From: an uncultured Desulfovibrio sp.
GTDB taxonomy: Bacteria > Desulfobacterota > Desulfovibrionia > Desulfovibrionales > Desulfovibrionaceae
NCBI GenBank assembly: GCA_913060505.1
Contig: CAJXRQ010000001.1
Span: 1-64,000 of the forward strand
Length of the DNA stretch: 64,000 nucleotides
Direction: 5' to 3'
Part shown: positions 32,894 to 40,859 of the stretch, piece after piece
How the letters are laid out: every line of letters begins with the position of its first letter
How positions within the stretch are numbered: position 1 is the first letter of the stretch
Notes under the pieces: generated by a model
Told to the model about the DNA's origin: nothing
Seen by the model: only the letters and a program-made list of their open reading frames with translations
Database searches by the model: none
Program-made: the position numbers and the translations under genes

Positions 32894-33424
32894 ATGAAAA
32901 AAAATCGTTTCTTTTTGCTTGGTGCATTGGTGCTGTTGTGCGGCTGCCTGCCGGCCACGGTGGGTGATATTGTCGTGTTCGATGCTTCTCGCGGATTTCC
33001 TGGGAGCTGGCTTGGGAAGTACGACTACATTCCGTCCAAGGGCGAACGGTTTGACAAGACCGGGATGCCAGTCTTGACGCTTTCCGCAACTTCGGAGGCG
33101 GATTCCGGAGGATTGCAAGCCGTGCTTCGGCGTGGCGGGGAGTCCTATGGCGGCCAATGCGTCGCGTCCCGGATTCCGGATACGGAACTGTATGTGCTGG
33201 GATTCCAAGATTTTTTTCTGGAGGCTGACGGGCACAGGGAAAAAGTCGAGCGGGTATTTTTCATTGTCCGGCGGGTTGGCGAAGTGTTCTATATCTGGGA
33301 TTTGCTGGCCGGAACGCTCGGTCCTGCTCCATGGAATGTGGACAAGGTCAAAAACTTCCTGCAAAAGAAGCCGAACGTATTTGACATCACCAAGCCGGGA
33401 TTGCGGTTCAGGGCCGCATCCTGA
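32894..33424 (+). CDS. Lipoprotein of unknown function
   Basis: Codes for 176 residues. The N terminus is a lipoprotein signal (MKKNRFFLLGALVLLCGC) with the acylated cysteine in LCGC at residue 18. The mature part is mostly beta-strand-like, with no motif I recognise. It ends 17 bases before purN. No strong ribosome-binding site is visible. Likely outer- or inner-membrane anchored in the periplasm. Confidence 0.65.
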   Translation: MKKNRFFLLGALVLLCGCLPATVGDIVVFDASRGFPGSWLGKYDYIPSKGERFDKTGMPVLTLSATSEADSGGLQAVLRRGGESYGGQCVASRIPDTELYVLGFQDFFLEADGHREKVERVFFIVRRVGEVFYIWDLLAGTLGPAPWNVDKVKNFLQKKPNVFDITKPGLRFRAAS

Positions 33425-33441
33425 CGTATCAAGGAGCATAC

Positions 33442-34149
33442 ATGTCGCTGCCTATAGCCGTATTGCTTTCCGGTGGAGGTTCCAACCTTCAATCCATTAT
33501 CGACAAGATAGAGGAAGGCGTTCTGGACGCCGAGATCAAATTGGTCATATCCAACCGTGCGCGGGCTTTCGGGCTTGAACGCGCCCGGAACCACGGGATT
33601 CCCACACAGGTTCTCTCGCACAAGGACTATCGTAGCCGTGAAGATTTTGATCGCGCCATGGTGGAGGCCATGCACGACCACGGCGTGAGTGCTCCTGAAG
33701 GGGCTGTAATCATGGCCGGTTTTATGCGCATGGTTACGCACGAGTTGCTTGGAGCATTCCCGAACCGCGTGTTGAACATTCATCCTGCCTTGCTGCCCAG
33801 TTTTCCTGGGGTTCATGGGCAAGCGGATGCAGCGGATTATGGTGTGAAAATTTCCGGTTGCACCGTACATTTCGTGGACGAGGAAATGGACCACGGGCCG
33901 GTCATTATTCAGGCTGCCGTGCCGTGCAATGCCGGCGACGACGGCGAGAGCCTCGGACCGCGTATTCTCAAATTGGAGCATCGCGTTTTTCCGCAGGCCA
34001 TTCAGTGGCTTTCACGCGAGCGGCTTGAGATTCAGGATCGCCATGTGCATTTGAAGTTTGCCGGAGTTCCGTTGGCTGAAACGCCTCGGGTGAGCGTGGA
34101 GCCTCCCTGTAACGCTCTTGTCTGGCCTCCTTTGGAGGATGGGTTTTAA
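33442..34149 (+). CDS. purN: Phosphoribosylglycinamide formyltransferase PurN
   Basis: Codes for 235 residues. The phosphate-binding loop is VLLSGGGSNLQSIID; the catalytic residues sit in NIHPALLPSF (Asn, His) and HFVDEEMDHGP (Asp). It transfers a formyl group from 10-formyltetrahydrofolate to GAR in the third step of purine synthesis. It is about 20 residues longer at the C terminus than E. coli PurN. AAGGAG precedes the ATG. Confidence 0.94.
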   Translation: MSLPIAVLLSGGGSNLQSIIDKIEEGVLDAEIKLVISNRARAFGLERARNHGIPTQVLSHKDYRSREDFDRAMVEAMHDHGVSAPEGAVIMAGFMRMVTHELLGAFPNRVLNIHPALLPSFPGVHGQADAADYGVKISGCTVHFVDEEMDHGPVIIQAAVPCNAGDDGESLGPRILKLEHRVFPQAIQWLSRERLEIQDRHVHLKFAGVPLAETPRVSVEPPCNALVWPPLEDGF

Positions 34150-34228
34150 ATAGGGTGTAGGGATTGCCGTTGGCGACTTGTGAACCTTTTCAAAAGAGTT
34201 CACAGGGCCCTCAAGAAAGAATGAACGC

Positions 34229-34259
34229 TGTGCCCGTCCTGCCTTGCAGGATGGGCACA
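34229..34259. other. 13-bp stem-loop between purN and cobM
   Basis: TGTGCCCGTCCTG (34229-34241) pairs with CAGGATGGGCACA (34247-34259), one G-T wobble, loop CCTTG. No T tract follows on either strand, so it is a transcript-end or processing structure rather than a standard terminator. The rest of the 236-base gap 34150-34385 shows nothing else. Confidence 0.55.
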
Positions 34260-34385
34260 GCTATTTCAGCAGGCAATGGCAATGGAAGAGGGGGGAAGAG
34301 GCGTATTCCTCGCGGACATCTTCTTTTCAGGATAGTCCGGCAACAGGGTGTACTCATCTTCAGGAAGTTTTGATAGAACATCGGC

Positions 34386-35147
34386 ATGACACAAGTATAT
34401 TTCATAGGGGCTGGGCCGGGCGATCCCGAATTGATCACCGTGCGCGGACAACGGCTGGTGGCCGAGGCCGATCTGGTGCTCTACGCCGGTTCGCTGGTGC
34501 CGAAGGATGTGGTGGCCTGTGCCAAAAAGGGCGCGCGCGTGGAGAATTCCGCCCCCCTGAATTTGCAGGAAACCCATGCCCTGATCATGGAAACCGTCAG
34601 GGATGGCGGCATGGTGGCGCGGGTGCATACGGGCGATCCTGCCCTGTATGGCGCCGTGCGTGAACAGGCGGCATTGCTGGACGAGGATCATGTCTTATGG
34701 GAAATCGTCCCCGGTGTCACGGCCGGGTTTGCGGCTGCAGCGGCCGCTGGTCGGTCATTTACTGTGCCGGAAGTGACCCAAACTCTGATATTTTCACGTC
34801 TTGAGGGCAGAACCCCCGTGCCGGAACGTGAACACTTGCGGGAGTTGGCGCGGAGCCGTTCGGCCATGTGCATTTATCTTTCGGCAGGCGATCCCGAGGG
34901 AGTGCAAACTGCATTGCTTGAAGGCGGCATGCCCGGATCGACGCTTGTACTTGCCGCGAATCGCGTCGGATGGCCGGAACAACGCATTGCCGAAACAACC
35001 CTGGATCATCTGGCAGGCACCGCACGGGAGCATGGCTTCACGCGGCAGACCGTTTTCCTGATCCTGCCCGGTCAGGGAAGCGAGGATTTCGGCTCGGCCA
35101 AGTCACTGCTTTATGACCCAAAATTTCGACATATGTGTCGGGGATAG
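34386..35147 (+). CDS. cobM: Precorrin-4 C11-methyltransferase (CobM/CbiF)
   Basis: Codes for 253 residues of the tetrapyrrole methylase fold: FIGAGPGDPELITVRG at the N terminus, DLVLYAGSLVPKDVV (the LVLYAGSLV motif that separates CobM/CbiF from other methylases), VHTGDPALYGAVREQ and VPGVTAGFAAAAAAGRSFTV. It methylates C11 of the corrin precursor. With cbiD and cobL in the same window the anaerobic (cobalt-early) function, CbiF, is likely. Confidence 0.93.
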   Translation: MTQVYFIGAGPGDPELITVRGQRLVAEADLVLYAGSLVPKDVVACAKKGARVENSAPLNLQETHALIMETVRDGGMVARVHTGDPALYGAVREQAALLDEDHVLWEIVPGVTAGFAAAAAAGRSFTVPEVTQTLIFSRLEGRTPVPEREHLRELARSRSAMCIYLSAGDPEGVQTALLEGGMPGSTLVLAANRVGWPEQRIAETTLDHLAGTAREHGFTRQTVFLILPGQGSEDFGSAKSLLYDPKFRHMCRG

Positions 35148-35175
35148 TTGCGATAAAAAGTAAAGGGGAGGAATC

Positions 35176-35571
35176 ATGGAAGTCTTGCAGATTCAGACGC
35201 ACAGCCGCGAGGAAATGGTTGATATCACGGGACAGGTACAGGCCCTGTTGGAATCATGCGGCGTTGAGGATGGTGCTGTTTTGCTTTACTGCCCACATAC
35301 GACCGGTGCGGTAACTGTCAATGAAGGTGCGGACCCGGACGTGGTGCGCGATATTATGGTCAACATGCGCAAACTGGTTCCGCATCGCGGCGATTACCAA
35401 CATGCCGAGGGCAATTCGGACGCTCATATCAAGACCAGCATGTTCGGACCGGATCAACTGGTCATCGTGGAACAGGGTCGCTTGCAACTCGGCACATGGC
35501 AGCGGATTTTCTTTTGCGAGTTCGACGGGCCTCGTTCCCGGAAATTGTGGGTCAAGTTTTTGTATGCATGA
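35176..35571 (+). CDS. yjbQ: YjbQ/UPF0047 family protein
   Basis: Codes for 131 residues, the usual length. It has the family motif LYCPHTTGAVTVNEGADPDV, then HAEGNSDAHIKTSMFG with conserved histidines, and LGTWQRIFFCEFDGPR. Some members can replace thiamine-phosphate synthase weakly, but the true role is unsettled. GGGGAGG precedes the ATG; cobM lies 28 bases upstream. Confidence 0.92.
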   Translation: MEVLQIQTHSREEMVDITGQVQALLESCGVEDGAVLLYCPHTTGAVTVNEGADPDVVRDIMVNMRKLVPHRGDYQHAEGNSDAHIKTSMFGPDQLVIVEQGRLQLGTWQRIFFCEFDGPRSRKLWVKFLYA

Positions 35572-35677
35572 TTGCGCCCTCACAGCCCAACGTTGCGAAT
35601 TCCTTCAGCCGCGGGCGTGAGACCTCAGCATTTTTCCCTGTCTATTCGTACCCACCAAGTTTGTCTGCCTGAATGTA

Positions 35678-35707
35678 TTGTAAGATTGCTACATGGTACC
35701 ATATAAT
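35678..35707 (+). promoter_or_regulatory. Sigma-70 promoter of the three-lipoprotein operon
   Basis: TTGTAA (35678-35683), 18 bases, exact TATAAT (35702-35707). The palindrome ATGGTACCAT overlaps the end of the spacer (35693-35702) and could be an operator. Leader of about 105 bases. Confidence 0.6.
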
Positions 35708-35818
35708 TCTGTACTTCTGTTCGGCTGTTTTGTATGTGGTGGCAATATTTTTTAACCAATGTTGTGTGAATGCATGGCGGAAACACGACCATACGTTTTT
35801 CAGGTGGGGATTATTGGT

Positions 35819-36268
35819 ATGAAGGTTTCAGTTCTTTGGAGTGCCGCGCTGATTTCATTGTTGGCGTTGAGTGGATGTATCGGGGCCCAGTCTCACCGTC
35901 AGGCTGTTCGGGATGATTCCGTAAATAAATTAACAGCAGGCACGGTTCAGAGGGAAATTCGTGTCGGTATGTCCGCTGCCGAGGTAGTGAGTGTATTGGG
36001 CTCCCCCAATATGGTGATGACCGATTCCAAGCGCAGGGAAGTGTGGACATATGACAAGGTTGCCACAGAGCGGGTCTACTCCCATTCTTCAGGTGGTGTG
36101 AGCATTCTGGGCCTTGTTGTGGGAAATTCTGCCGGGGGCGCTGGCGGTTTGGGCGGCTCTGCCGCAAGTGGGGCTTCAAGTACAAACCAGCGTACGCTGA
36201 CCATCATTATCAAGTATGATGAGAACAATCTTGTGCGTGACTTCCAGTACATGCAATCGAGCTTCTAG
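35819..36268 (+). CDS. Lipoprotein with SmpA/OmlA (BamE-like) domain
   Basis: Codes for 149 residues. Signal with lipobox LSGC (Cys20). The mature part has the BamE/OmlA pattern IRVGMSAAEVVSVLGSPNMV followed by RREVWTYDK, the motif of small outer-membrane lipoproteins of this fold. A Gly/Ser/Ala-rich loop (GNSAGGAGGLGGSAASGASS) interrupts the domain before the last strand. The start at 35819 gives a normal signal; an ATG 20 codons upstream (35759) does not. It is the first gene of a three-lipoprotein operon with gaps of 2 and -4 bases. Confidence 0.78.
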   Translation: MKVSVLWSAALISLLALSGCIGAQSHRQAVRDDSVNKLTAGTVQREIRVGMSAAEVVSVLGSPNMVMTDSKRREVWTYDKVATERVYSHSSGGVSILGLVVGNSAGGAGGLGGSAASGASSTNQRTLTIIIKYDENNLVRDFQYMQSSF

Positions 36269-36270
36269 CC

Positions 36271-37005
36271 ATGCGCATGGTTCTACGATTCATTCTTTTG
36301 TCGGTTGTTCTTGCCGTGGTGGGATGCGCCCCGAAAATTCCCAAAACGGCCCTGCAGCTTTCTCCTGAATCATTGGCCAATAGACAGCTGCAAACCCGCC
36401 AGTTTCAGACAGGCAATGAGGCCGCAGTTCTTGTCGCGGCCAACGCCGTCCTCCAGGATCTCGGTTTCAACCTTGATGAAACTTCTGTTGAATTGGGTGT
36501 CGTTGTCGGGTCCAAGCATCGCGATGCCACCGATAATGGTCAGATTTTCATGCTGGCTGTTATGGGAGGACTTTTGCAGAACCCTTCCATGGCAAATTCC
36601 GCTGATGCTACTCAGTGGGTCAGGGCTTCCGTGGTGGTCCGTGCTCTTGATACGGAAGAACGCTCCAAAAGTGATTTGTCCCCGGAGCAGATTTCTGGGA
36701 TCAGACAAAAGGTTTTCAACGACGTTTATAGCGGATTGGTAGGAAATTATTCACAGGATGCCTCTAAGCGTATAGCGCAATTCCTGGCGGATGGAACCGC
36801 GGATTCGCTTACCAATAATATGCATTTGCTTCTTGGTGTCAATGACATTCCCGGGGTGACTGCGGTGCGGGTAACTTTCCAGCGGGAGGTGTTTAACCAG
36901 CTTGGACAGCTCAGTTATCAACAACAGATCAACGATGTTGATATCTATAAGGAGTTTTTCGCGAAACTTTCCAAGTCAATTTTTCTTGAGGCTAATCAGA
37001 TATGA
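36271..37005 (+). CDS. Lipoprotein, paralogue of the next gene
   Basis: Codes for 244 residues. Lipobox VVGC (Cys19). Two stretches recur in the following gene: RQFQTGNEAAVLVAANAVLQ leading to DLGF, and INDVDIYKEFFAKLSKSIFL at the C terminus. Between them this protein has an insert with a Met/Leu-rich segment (IFMLAVMGGLLQNP) that could touch the membrane. I recognise no named family. It begins 2 bases after the previous stop and overlaps the next gene by 4 (ATGA), so the three are translationally coupled. Confidence 0.68.
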   Translation: MRMVLRFILLSVVLAVVGCAPKIPKTALQLSPESLANRQLQTRQFQTGNEAAVLVAANAVLQDLGFNLDETSVELGVVVGSKHRDATDNGQIFMLAVMGGLLQNPSMANSADATQWVRASVVVRALDTEERSKSDLSPEQISGIRQKVFNDVYSGLVGNYSQDASKRIAQFLADGTADSLTNNMHLLLGVNDIPGVTAVRVTFQREVFNQLGQLSYQQQINDVDIYKEFFAKLSKSIFLEANQI

Positions 37006-37421
37006 AAAAATATAGTTTGATTCTTTGTATTATTGTTTTGGGTTTGTTGGCCGGCTGCCAGACAGCCAAGAAGAATATTCTGGATAGCGATGCTGGGTCA
37101 CAAGTTAAAATGCGTGCAATGCAAACTCGCTATTTTGATACGGGCGACAAAAAGAAGACATTGCAAACTGTGATTGCGACATTACAGGATTTGGGTTTTG
37201 TCATCGATAAAGCCTCGTTTCAACTGGGCTCTGTTTCCGCCACCAAGTTCAGCGGAGCAAGGATCCGCATGACCGTTGTCGCCATCCCGAGAGGGGAAAA
37301 ACAGACGACGATTCGCGCCAACGCCCAGTATGGACTCTCTCCCATCAACGATCCTGATATTTACCAAAGCTTTTTCCAGGCATTGTCAAAATCCATGTTT
37401 CTTGCCGCGCATACGGAATAA
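37002..37421 (+). CDS. Short lipoprotein, paralogue of the preceding gene
   Basis: Codes for 139 residues. Lipobox LAGC (Cys19). The body repeats the two blocks of the previous protein in shorter form: RYFDTGDKKKTLQTVIATLQ leading to DLGF, and INDPDIYQSFFQALSKSMFL. The central insert is missing. It ends the operon; a 15-bp terminator follows. The repeated blocks show duplication and suggest that the two proteins may pair with one another. Confidence 0.68.
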   Translation: MKKYSLILCIIVLGLLAGCQTAKKNILDSDAGSQVKMRAMQTRYFDTGDKKKTLQTVIATLQDLGFVIDKASFQLGSVSATKFSGARIRMTVVAIPRGEKQTTIRANAQYGLSPINDPDIYQSFFQALSKSMFLAAHTE

Positions 37422-37435
37422 GAGCATTTAAGCAG

Positions 37436-37473
37436 AGCTGCCAAAGCTCCAATCGGAGCTTTGGCAGCTTTTG
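37436..37473. terminator. Strong intrinsic terminator after the lipoprotein operon
   Basis: AGCTGCCAAAGCTCC (37436-37450) and GGAGCTTTGGCAGCT (37455-37469) form a perfect 15-bp stem with loop AATC, followed by TTT on the plus strand. The convergent minus gene ends 36 bases further on and may use it too. Confidence 0.9.
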
Positions 37474-37508
37474 TTTATCCATAGAAGGCTGTTTGCCGGC
37501 CATCCGTG

Positions 37509-38294
37509 TCAGCTTTTGGCCTGCATGTTTCCGGCCTTGCTGCAATGGCGGTCGATGATTCGCTGGACAGTTCCTTCCTGAATCAGATTTTTCAGCGTCA
37601 GATTGAAATCATCAAGCAGAGTCGAGTATGGGGAGTTTTTTGAGAGCACGAGGTAGACGGGCTTTTTTTTGACGTGGATGTACTCGGCCTTGACTATTTT
37701 GCCGCTCAATCCCGACTGCTTGATGGTCCAATCTCCTGCCACCTCCGTTTCCACAAAGGTATCGATGTGTCCGTGCAGGAGTTTGGTTGGATTTTGCAAC
37801 TCAGCCATGACGGGTTTTTTATCCAATCTCGTGTCCTTATCAAAGCGCGGGAAATACAAGATGCCTTTGATGGTACCGATTCGCAGGCGTAACAGATCTT
37901 CATATCGGCGTATCCGTTTTTCCTCGCCTTTGGGAACATAGAATGCAACCCGGCTTTCGCGCCGATAGGGCGGTGCCAGAAAATGAACGAATTTTTCCCG
38001 TTCCGCGGATTTGAACATGTTGGACAGCATGTCCACCTCACCGGTCTTGAGCATGTATACCGCCCGGTGCCACGTCATTTCCTGAAAAACGACAGGTAAC
38101 TCAAGCCGTTTGGCAATTTCCCGGATAAGTTCGATATCTATCCCTCCGAACGTGCCATCTTCATGGATGATCTTCCACGGCGGATATTCCGGGCATGCCA
38201 CGATAAGTGGACGTTGCGCCTGTGCCGGCAGCGACATGAGTATTGCCGCGAATGTGAAGGTGAGTATTGTTGTTACAATCTGTTTTTTTTGCAT
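37509..38294 (-). CDS. Periplasmic solute-binding protein, family 3 (orphan)
   Basis: Codes for 261 residues with a signal peptide ending AQA. SBP_bac_3 marks: PEYPPWKIIHEDGTFGGIDI (ligand-site aromatic, then GxxxD), GEVDMLSNMFKSAEREKFVH, and the hinge RLRIGTIKG. No permease or ATPase lies nearby. A glutamate/aspartate-rich ligand site cannot be judged by eye; an amino-acid-type ligand is a guess. Promoter not seen clearly. Confidence 0.82.
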   Translation of the reverse strand: MQKKQIVTTILTFTFAAILMSLPAQAQRPLIVACPEYPPWKIIHEDGTFGGIDIELIREIAKRLELPVVFQEMTWHRAVYMLKTGEVDMLSNMFKSAEREKFVHFLAPPYRRESRVAFYVPKGEEKRIRRYEDLLRLRIGTIKGILYFPRFDKDTRLDKKPVMAELQNPTKLLHGHIDTFVETEVAGDWTIKQSGLSGKIVKAEYIHVKKKPVYLVLSKNSPYSTLLDDFNLTLKNLIQEGTVQRIIDRHCSKAGNMQAKS

Positions 38295-38471
38295 TGATAA
38301 GGCTGTTCAATTTGTGTTTGAAGGGGACTTCCTACTGTCCGGCAAAACCTATTTTCCCATGCTTGTCAAATGTAATTCAGCATGAAGGCGGACGGAATGC
38401 CGAGCTTGCAAGAGAGCGAGTCCATGCATATTCTGCTTCCGCATGATGGAAGTGAAACCGCCATGAAATCA

Positions 38472-38486
38472 TGGCATACTGTTGGC
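38472..38486 (+). promoter_or_regulatory. Possible sigma-54 promoter
   Basis: TGGCATACTGTTGGC keeps GG-N10-GC spacing and matches the -24/-12 consensus at most fixed positions. It lies 47 bases before the DUF4389 gene, in the 238-base gap 38295-38532, which otherwise shows nothing. Confidence 0.35.
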
Positions 38487-38532
38487 CGGTTTCCGAATTT
38501 CCTGCAATATGGAGAAAAACAAGGAGTGCGTT

Positions 38533-38841
38533 ATGCCTATTGAAATCAATGTGGACCGTATAGCCATTCTCAAGCGATTTCTGATCACGCTGGTCTGCCT
38601 GCTGGTATTCGAATTGGTACGAATTCTGGTTCAGGCCTCGGTGCTGTTCCAGTTCGTATATATGCTCATCGCGCGCAAGAACAGCGAACCCTTGCGCCGG
38701 TTTTCCAACCGCCTTTCATGCTTTGCTTACCGGCTGTTGCGCTACTCCACATTGAACGAGAATACGAAACCGTTCCCGTTCAATGAATTTCCCAAGGCCG
38801 GCGAGTGCGAACGGCCATCATCGTCCATAAATTTCGACTAG
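38533..38841 (+). CDS. DUF4389-like membrane protein
   Basis: Codes for 102 residues with two adjacent membrane helices (ILKRFLITLVCLLVFELVRI, SVLFQFVYMLIARKN) and the RFSNRLSCFAYRLLRYSTLN stretch common in DUF4389 proteins. AAGGAG lies six bases before the ATG. The C-terminal 25 residues are hydrophilic. Function unknown. The Cys-rich gene follows after 16 bases. Confidence 0.75.
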   Translation: MPIEINVDRIAILKRFLITLVCLLVFELVRILVQASVLFQFVYMLIARKNSEPLRRFSNRLSCFAYRLLRYSTLNENTKPFPFNEFPKAGECERPSSSINFD

Positions 38842-38857
38842 CCGGACTACAGTATTC

Positions 38858-39133
38858 ATGAGTAACAGCTATCGTTTTTTCAGTAACAGGGAGTGCAAGT
38901 ATTTCCCCTGCCATGAAGGCGCAGACCCGGAAACGTTCAATTGCCTTTTCTGTTTCTGCCCGTTGTATTTTCTGGATCACTGTGGCGGCCAACCCCGCCG
39001 CACCAAGGACGGCGTCAAGGACTGCACCTATTGCACGGTTCCTCATTCTCCCGGAGGCTATGAGCATGTCATGGATCGATTGCGCCGCGAATTTTCGGAT
39101 ATCAGAAGCCGCAACAAGGGAAGGAAAGAATAG
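38858..39133 (+). CDS. Cysteine-rich small-domain protein
   Basis: Codes for 91 residues with ten cysteines in the pattern of the 'cysteine-rich small domain' (Pfam 04071 as I recall): NRECKYFPCHEG, FNCLFCFCPLYFL, DHCGG, then KDCTYCTVPHSP. Such proteins probably bind zinc or an iron-sulfur cluster; their role is unknown, though some archaeal members are near corrinoid genes. Its stop abuts the stop of the convergent next gene with no space between. Confidence 0.8.
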   Translation: MSNSYRFFSNRECKYFPCHEGADPETFNCLFCFCPLYFLDHCGGQPRRTKDGVKDCTYCTVPHSPGGYEHVMDRLRREFSDIRSRNKGRKE

Positions 39134-39556
39134 TCAGCCGAAGTGCTTGGCCAGATAGTCGTCTATTTCTCGTTTCAATTGGCTGTGCTCGCGTTCTGCC
39201 CTGCGTTTGCGTTCTTCCTCGTCCAGCGAGTCGTCCTGAAAGCGTGAAAGGCTGACAAAGCAGCGCCGGATGCGGGCCAACTCTTCGTATTGGTTGTTGC
39301 GGTTAAAGCAGTAGGCCATGATCTTGGCCGCACTTTTTACGCGATCCTTTTCGCAGGGAAGGGAATGCATTTCGCGCAAGGACGTGGATTCGTCTTCCAC
39401 CATGGGCAGAACCTTCATGATGATCTCTCTGGATGCGTTCACGGTTTCCGGATTCACGCGCATGACCTTGCGTTTGTTTTTCCTGGTCATGATTGTGCGG
39501 ATAATGAGCAGAACTCCCATCAGTGCGAACAGCCCGATCCAGATATCGTATTCCAT
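39134..39556 (-). CDS. Membrane-anchored protein of unknown function
   Basis: Codes for 140 residues: one N-terminal helix (IWIGLFALMGVLLIIRTIM), then a basic stretch and a charged, helical cytoplasmic part ending in ERKRRAEREHSQLKREIDDY. No motif recognised. It is 45 bases after the HD-GYP gene in the same direction, so it is probably the third gene of the PilZ/HD-GYP unit. Confidence 0.65.
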   Translation of the reverse strand: MEYDIWIGLFALMGVLLIIRTIMTRKNKRKVMRVNPETVNASREIIMKVLPMVEDESTSLREMHSLPCEKDRVKSAAKIMAYCFNRNNQYEELARIRRCFVSLSRFQDDSLDEEERKRRAEREHSQLKREIDDYLAKHFG

Positions 39557-39601
39557 GAAGCGCTTCCTCTTTTCAAAATGCCGTTGGTCCGTTTTCTCGG
39601 T

Positions 39602-40840
39602 TTAGCCTTTTTCTTCCTGCTGTGGCAAATCCTTATGTGCAATGAAGTAGGGGCGCAGGTTGACCTTGTGTTGGGCCGGGTCTGCGCATTCCATGATTTT
39701 CAAGGCATTGCCGTTGTCGGGAATGGCCAGGTCGACCAGTTGTGCCGGTATGGGGTGCAAATCCTCGTCCAGAATCACTTTTATCTTCGGCAGCAAAGGC
39801 TTTTCCGGGTTGCTTTCGAACACGACTCCATAATCGCCCGTATTCAGTCGAACCAGACTGCCCGAGGGGAAGATACCCAGACATTTGATGAACATCTGGA
39901 CTTCCCGGGCACAAAAATCCTGATCACGCATGCCGTACATGATGGCTAGCGCCTTGTTCGGCAGGATGGCGTGTTTGTAGGAACGGTCACTGGTCAGTGC
40001 GTCGTAAACGTCGGCCATGCTCAAGATACGCCCGAACACGCTGATGTCGTCTTTTGTCAGCCCGTGCGGATACCCCGTTCCATTGTATTTCTCATGGTGT
40101 TCCTCCACTGCCCGGAGCACGGACATGGGGATGTCATCCGATTTTTGCAGGATATTCAGCCCGTATACCGGGTGTTTCTTGATCTGCTCAAATTCGCTGC
40201 GGGTCAGTCTGCCGCGTTTGTTGATGATTCTGTTGGATATGGCTGTTTTGCCCAGGTCATGCATCATGCCCGCGACCCCGAGCGTGGTGAGTTCCGCGCG
40301 GGAAAGGCCGATGTATTCGCCGAAAACAACGGAGATTGCAGCCACATTGATGCTATGGGAATACGTGTAGGAATCGTACCTTGAGAGCTTGGACAGGCAG
40401 ATGATGGTGTCCGAGTTCTGCATTGCGGTTTCTATCACGCCTTCAAGGGCCGCGGCGGACGAGATGTAATCCACCTGCCGTCCCATCTTCACGTCATTGA
40501 TGATCCGCTTGGTCTGTGCAAGAGCTTCCGTGTATGCTTTTCGGGCGTTTTCTATTGTCTGGGCGAACGGTTTGCGTGGTTTGCGGCGGGGATCTCCCTC
40601 GCGGATGTTGACGAGTTTTTCGGGCCGCTCCTCGTCGGAGAGCCCTTCGTTTTCCGGGGACGGGGCAAGACGGATGAACGTTTGCAGAAAGCCTTTGGCG
40701 CGAATACGCCGTATCTCGGCTTCATCCTTGATGATGCCGGGCTTGGCATAAAGATAGGGCAGCTGGTGCCATACGTCTGCACTGAGCTGCACGATCTCCA
40801 TTCCCGGAGCAAGTTCGTCCACGGATATTTTTTTAATCAT
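39602..40840 (-). CDS. HD-GYP c-di-GMP phosphodiesterase
   Basis: Codes for 412 residues. N-terminal DUF3391-type region (1-150), then an HD-GYP domain with HSINVAAISVVF, MMHDLGKTAISNRIINK near 193, EEHHEKYNGTGYPHGL near 252 (the GYP element) and DVYDALTSDRSYK. The metal-binding HD and GYP residues are intact, so it should hydrolyse c-di-GMP to GMP. A C-terminal 80-residue part follows (SGSLVRLNTGDYGVVFESNP). No membrane helix. It starts 20 bases after the PilZ gene. Confidence 0.93.
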   Translation of the reverse strand: MIKKISVDELAPGMEIVQLSADVWHQLPYLYAKPGIIKDEAEIRRIRAKGFLQTFIRLAPSPENEGLSDEERPEKLVNIREGDPRRKPRKPFAQTIENARKAYTEALAQTKRIINDVKMGRQVDYISSAAALEGVIETAMQNSDTIICLSKLSRYDSYTYSHSINVAAISVVFGEYIGLSRAELTTLGVAGMMHDLGKTAISNRIINKRGRLTRSEFEQIKKHPVYGLNILQKSDDIPMSVLRAVEEHHEKYNGTGYPHGLTKDDISVFGRILSMADVYDALTSDRSYKHAILPNKALAIMYGMRDQDFCAREVQMFIKCLGIFPSGSLVRLNTGDYGVVFESNPEKPLLPKIKVILDEDLHPIPAQLVDLAIPDNGNALKIMECADPAQHKVNLRPYFIAHKDLPQQEEKG

Positions 40841-40859
40841 TCCGAGCCCCCATGGGGTG

